Source of the DNA: an uncultured Lachnospiraceae bacterium | GTDB lineage: Bacteria; Bacillota; Clostridia; Lachnospirales; Lachnospiraceae | Length of the DNA stretch: 5,839 bases | Direction: 5' to 3' | NCBI GenBank assembly: GCA_946639085.1 | Contig: CAMPBP010000095.1 | Coordinates: forward strand, 1-5,839 | Shown here: one piece after another, positions 5,136 through 5,839 of the stretch | Layout: the number at the start of each line of letters is the position of its first letter | Position numbering within the stretch: position 1 is the first letter of the stretch | The notes under the pieces: model-generated | What the model was told of the DNA's origin: nothing | What the model saw: the letters and a program-made list of their open reading frames with translations, nothing else | The model's database searches: none | Position numbers and translations under genes: made by a program

Positions 5136-5839
5136 TTATATAGTTATTACTTCCAACGGCTCATCACGTTTGGCCACCGTCAGATCAAAATCTTTGGCAT
5201 GATATTCATTATCCGAAAAATCTATCTCAAGTCTTACGGTGTTATACGCAATGTCCGGAAGATTATTTTCTTTGCTGAGATGACCCAAGATTATGTGGCT
5301 TAAGTCATCATTCAAAATATCGGATATAAGTCTTCCCGAATTCTCGTTTGAAAGATGTCCCCTGTCCCCGAGAATTCTTCGTTTTAAAGGATAGGGATAA
5401 GGCCCCGTTTCCAACATTCTCACATCATGATTTGCTTCACAAAGCAAAAGGTTCAGTCCCATCAAAGAGCCCACAGTATAATCGTCGTAGGTTCCCAGGT
5501 CGGTAACGATCGCCGCCTTTTTGCCGTCAGAGGAAAGTCTCATGGCGAGAGGTTCGTTGGCATCGTGAGAAATCTTCATGGGATTGATGCACATATCCTT
5601 GATCATTATCTTTTCATCAGCCTTTATGATGTGATACAAGGATTCGTCAATGCATTTACCGACGGAACTCGATCTTATACCCTCGATCGTCCCTTGGGAG
5701 GCATATATGGGAATGTTATAGCGTTTGGCTATTACGCCGAGCCCTCCTATATGGTCCGAATGCTCGTGACTTATAAATATCGCATCAAGATCGTGCGTCG
5801 TAAGACCGATCTTGTTAAGCCCCGCCTCCGTTCTCTTCC
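5136..5839 (-). CDS. walJ: MBL-fold metallohydrolase, WalJ/YycJ type (N-terminus outside window)
   Basis: This is a metallo-beta-lactamase-fold hydrolase of the YycJ/WalJ group, cytoplasmic proteins linked in Bacillus-type bacteria to the WalRK cell-envelope system and to DNA repair or replication coordination. The frame is open through base 5839, with 234 complete codons visible. Comparison with the roughly 260-residue family suggests about 30 N-terminal residues are missing. The TTG at 5637-5639 is internal, not a start. The metal-binding motif HEHSDH is encoded at 5751-5768, followed by GGLGVIAKRYNIPIYAS. Further conserved blocks are SHDANEP, the ligand aspartate in VTDLGTYDD, LLLCEANHD, GPYPYPLKRRILGDRGHLSNE and LGHLSKENNLPDIAY, so the active site looks intact. 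Here it heads a run with the ACT and UPF0210 genes; no walRK genes are visible, though the upstream side is cut off. Confidence 0.93.
   Translation of the reverse strand, partial: KRTEAGLNKIGLTTHDLDAIFISHEHSDHIGGLGVIAKRYNIPIYASQGTIEGIRSSSVGKCIDESLYHIIKADEKIMIKDMCINPMKISHDANEPLAMRLSSDGKKAAIVTDLGTYDDYTVGSLMGLNLLLCEANHDVRMLETGPYPYPLKRRILGDRGHLSNENSGRLISDILNDDLSHIILGHLSKENNLPDIAYNTVRLEIDFSDNEYHAKDFDLTVAKRDEPLEVITI

Overview
The window reads as chromosomal DNA from a Gram-positive anaerobe of the Clostridia, most likely a Lachnospiraceae-type organism. This is inferred from two lipoproteins with LAGC lipoboxes, strong AGGAGG-type ribosome binding sites, U-tract terminators, a B12 riboswitch controlling an ECF-type membrane protein, and the close resemblance of the ACT/UPF0210 pair to Firmicutes versions. 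No mobile element, CRISPR array, tRNA or rRNA is visible. The GC content looks moderate and even throughout, with no obvious island of foreign composition.

Region 1 (1-1843, + strand) is the end of a polar amino acid ABC importer operon. It holds the C-terminal part of a HisM/GlnP-type permease, a complete GlnQ-type ATPase and a complete substrate-binding lipoprotein, closed by a strong terminator. A small hairpin lies between the ATPase and the binding-protein gene.

Region 2 (1845-2060, - strand) is a 71-residue orphan membrane protein. It has one transmembrane helix carrying a glycine zipper and a proline/basic cytoplasmic tail.

Region 3 (2155-3440, + strand) is the most interesting part. 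A promoter with an extended -10 is followed at once by a full-size cobalamin riboswitch (about 2187-2348) and a candidate terminator. Next come a short lipoprotein that is essentially one DUF4430 (transcobalamin C-terminal-like) domain and, overlapping it by one base, a six-helix membrane protein resembling an ECF transporter S component. Together they look like a B12-repressed uptake unit: a surface-anchored corrinoid-capture protein handing its ligand to an ECF S component, which would use a shared EcfA/A'/T module encoded elsewhere. The riboswitch is well supported. The hand-over mechanism and the exact ligand are inference.

Region 4 (3463-5839, - strand) is a compact operon read leftwards: a WalJ/YycJ-type metallo-beta-lactamase-fold hydrolase (N-terminus off the window), a 90-residue ACT-domain protein (UPF0237) and a 454-residue UPF0210 'PFL family' protein. 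Gaps are 13 and 22 bases. The ACT/UPF0210 pair is a widely conserved neighbourhood of unknown function. Regions 3 and 4 converge on a shared 12-bp-stem terminator that looks functional in both directions.
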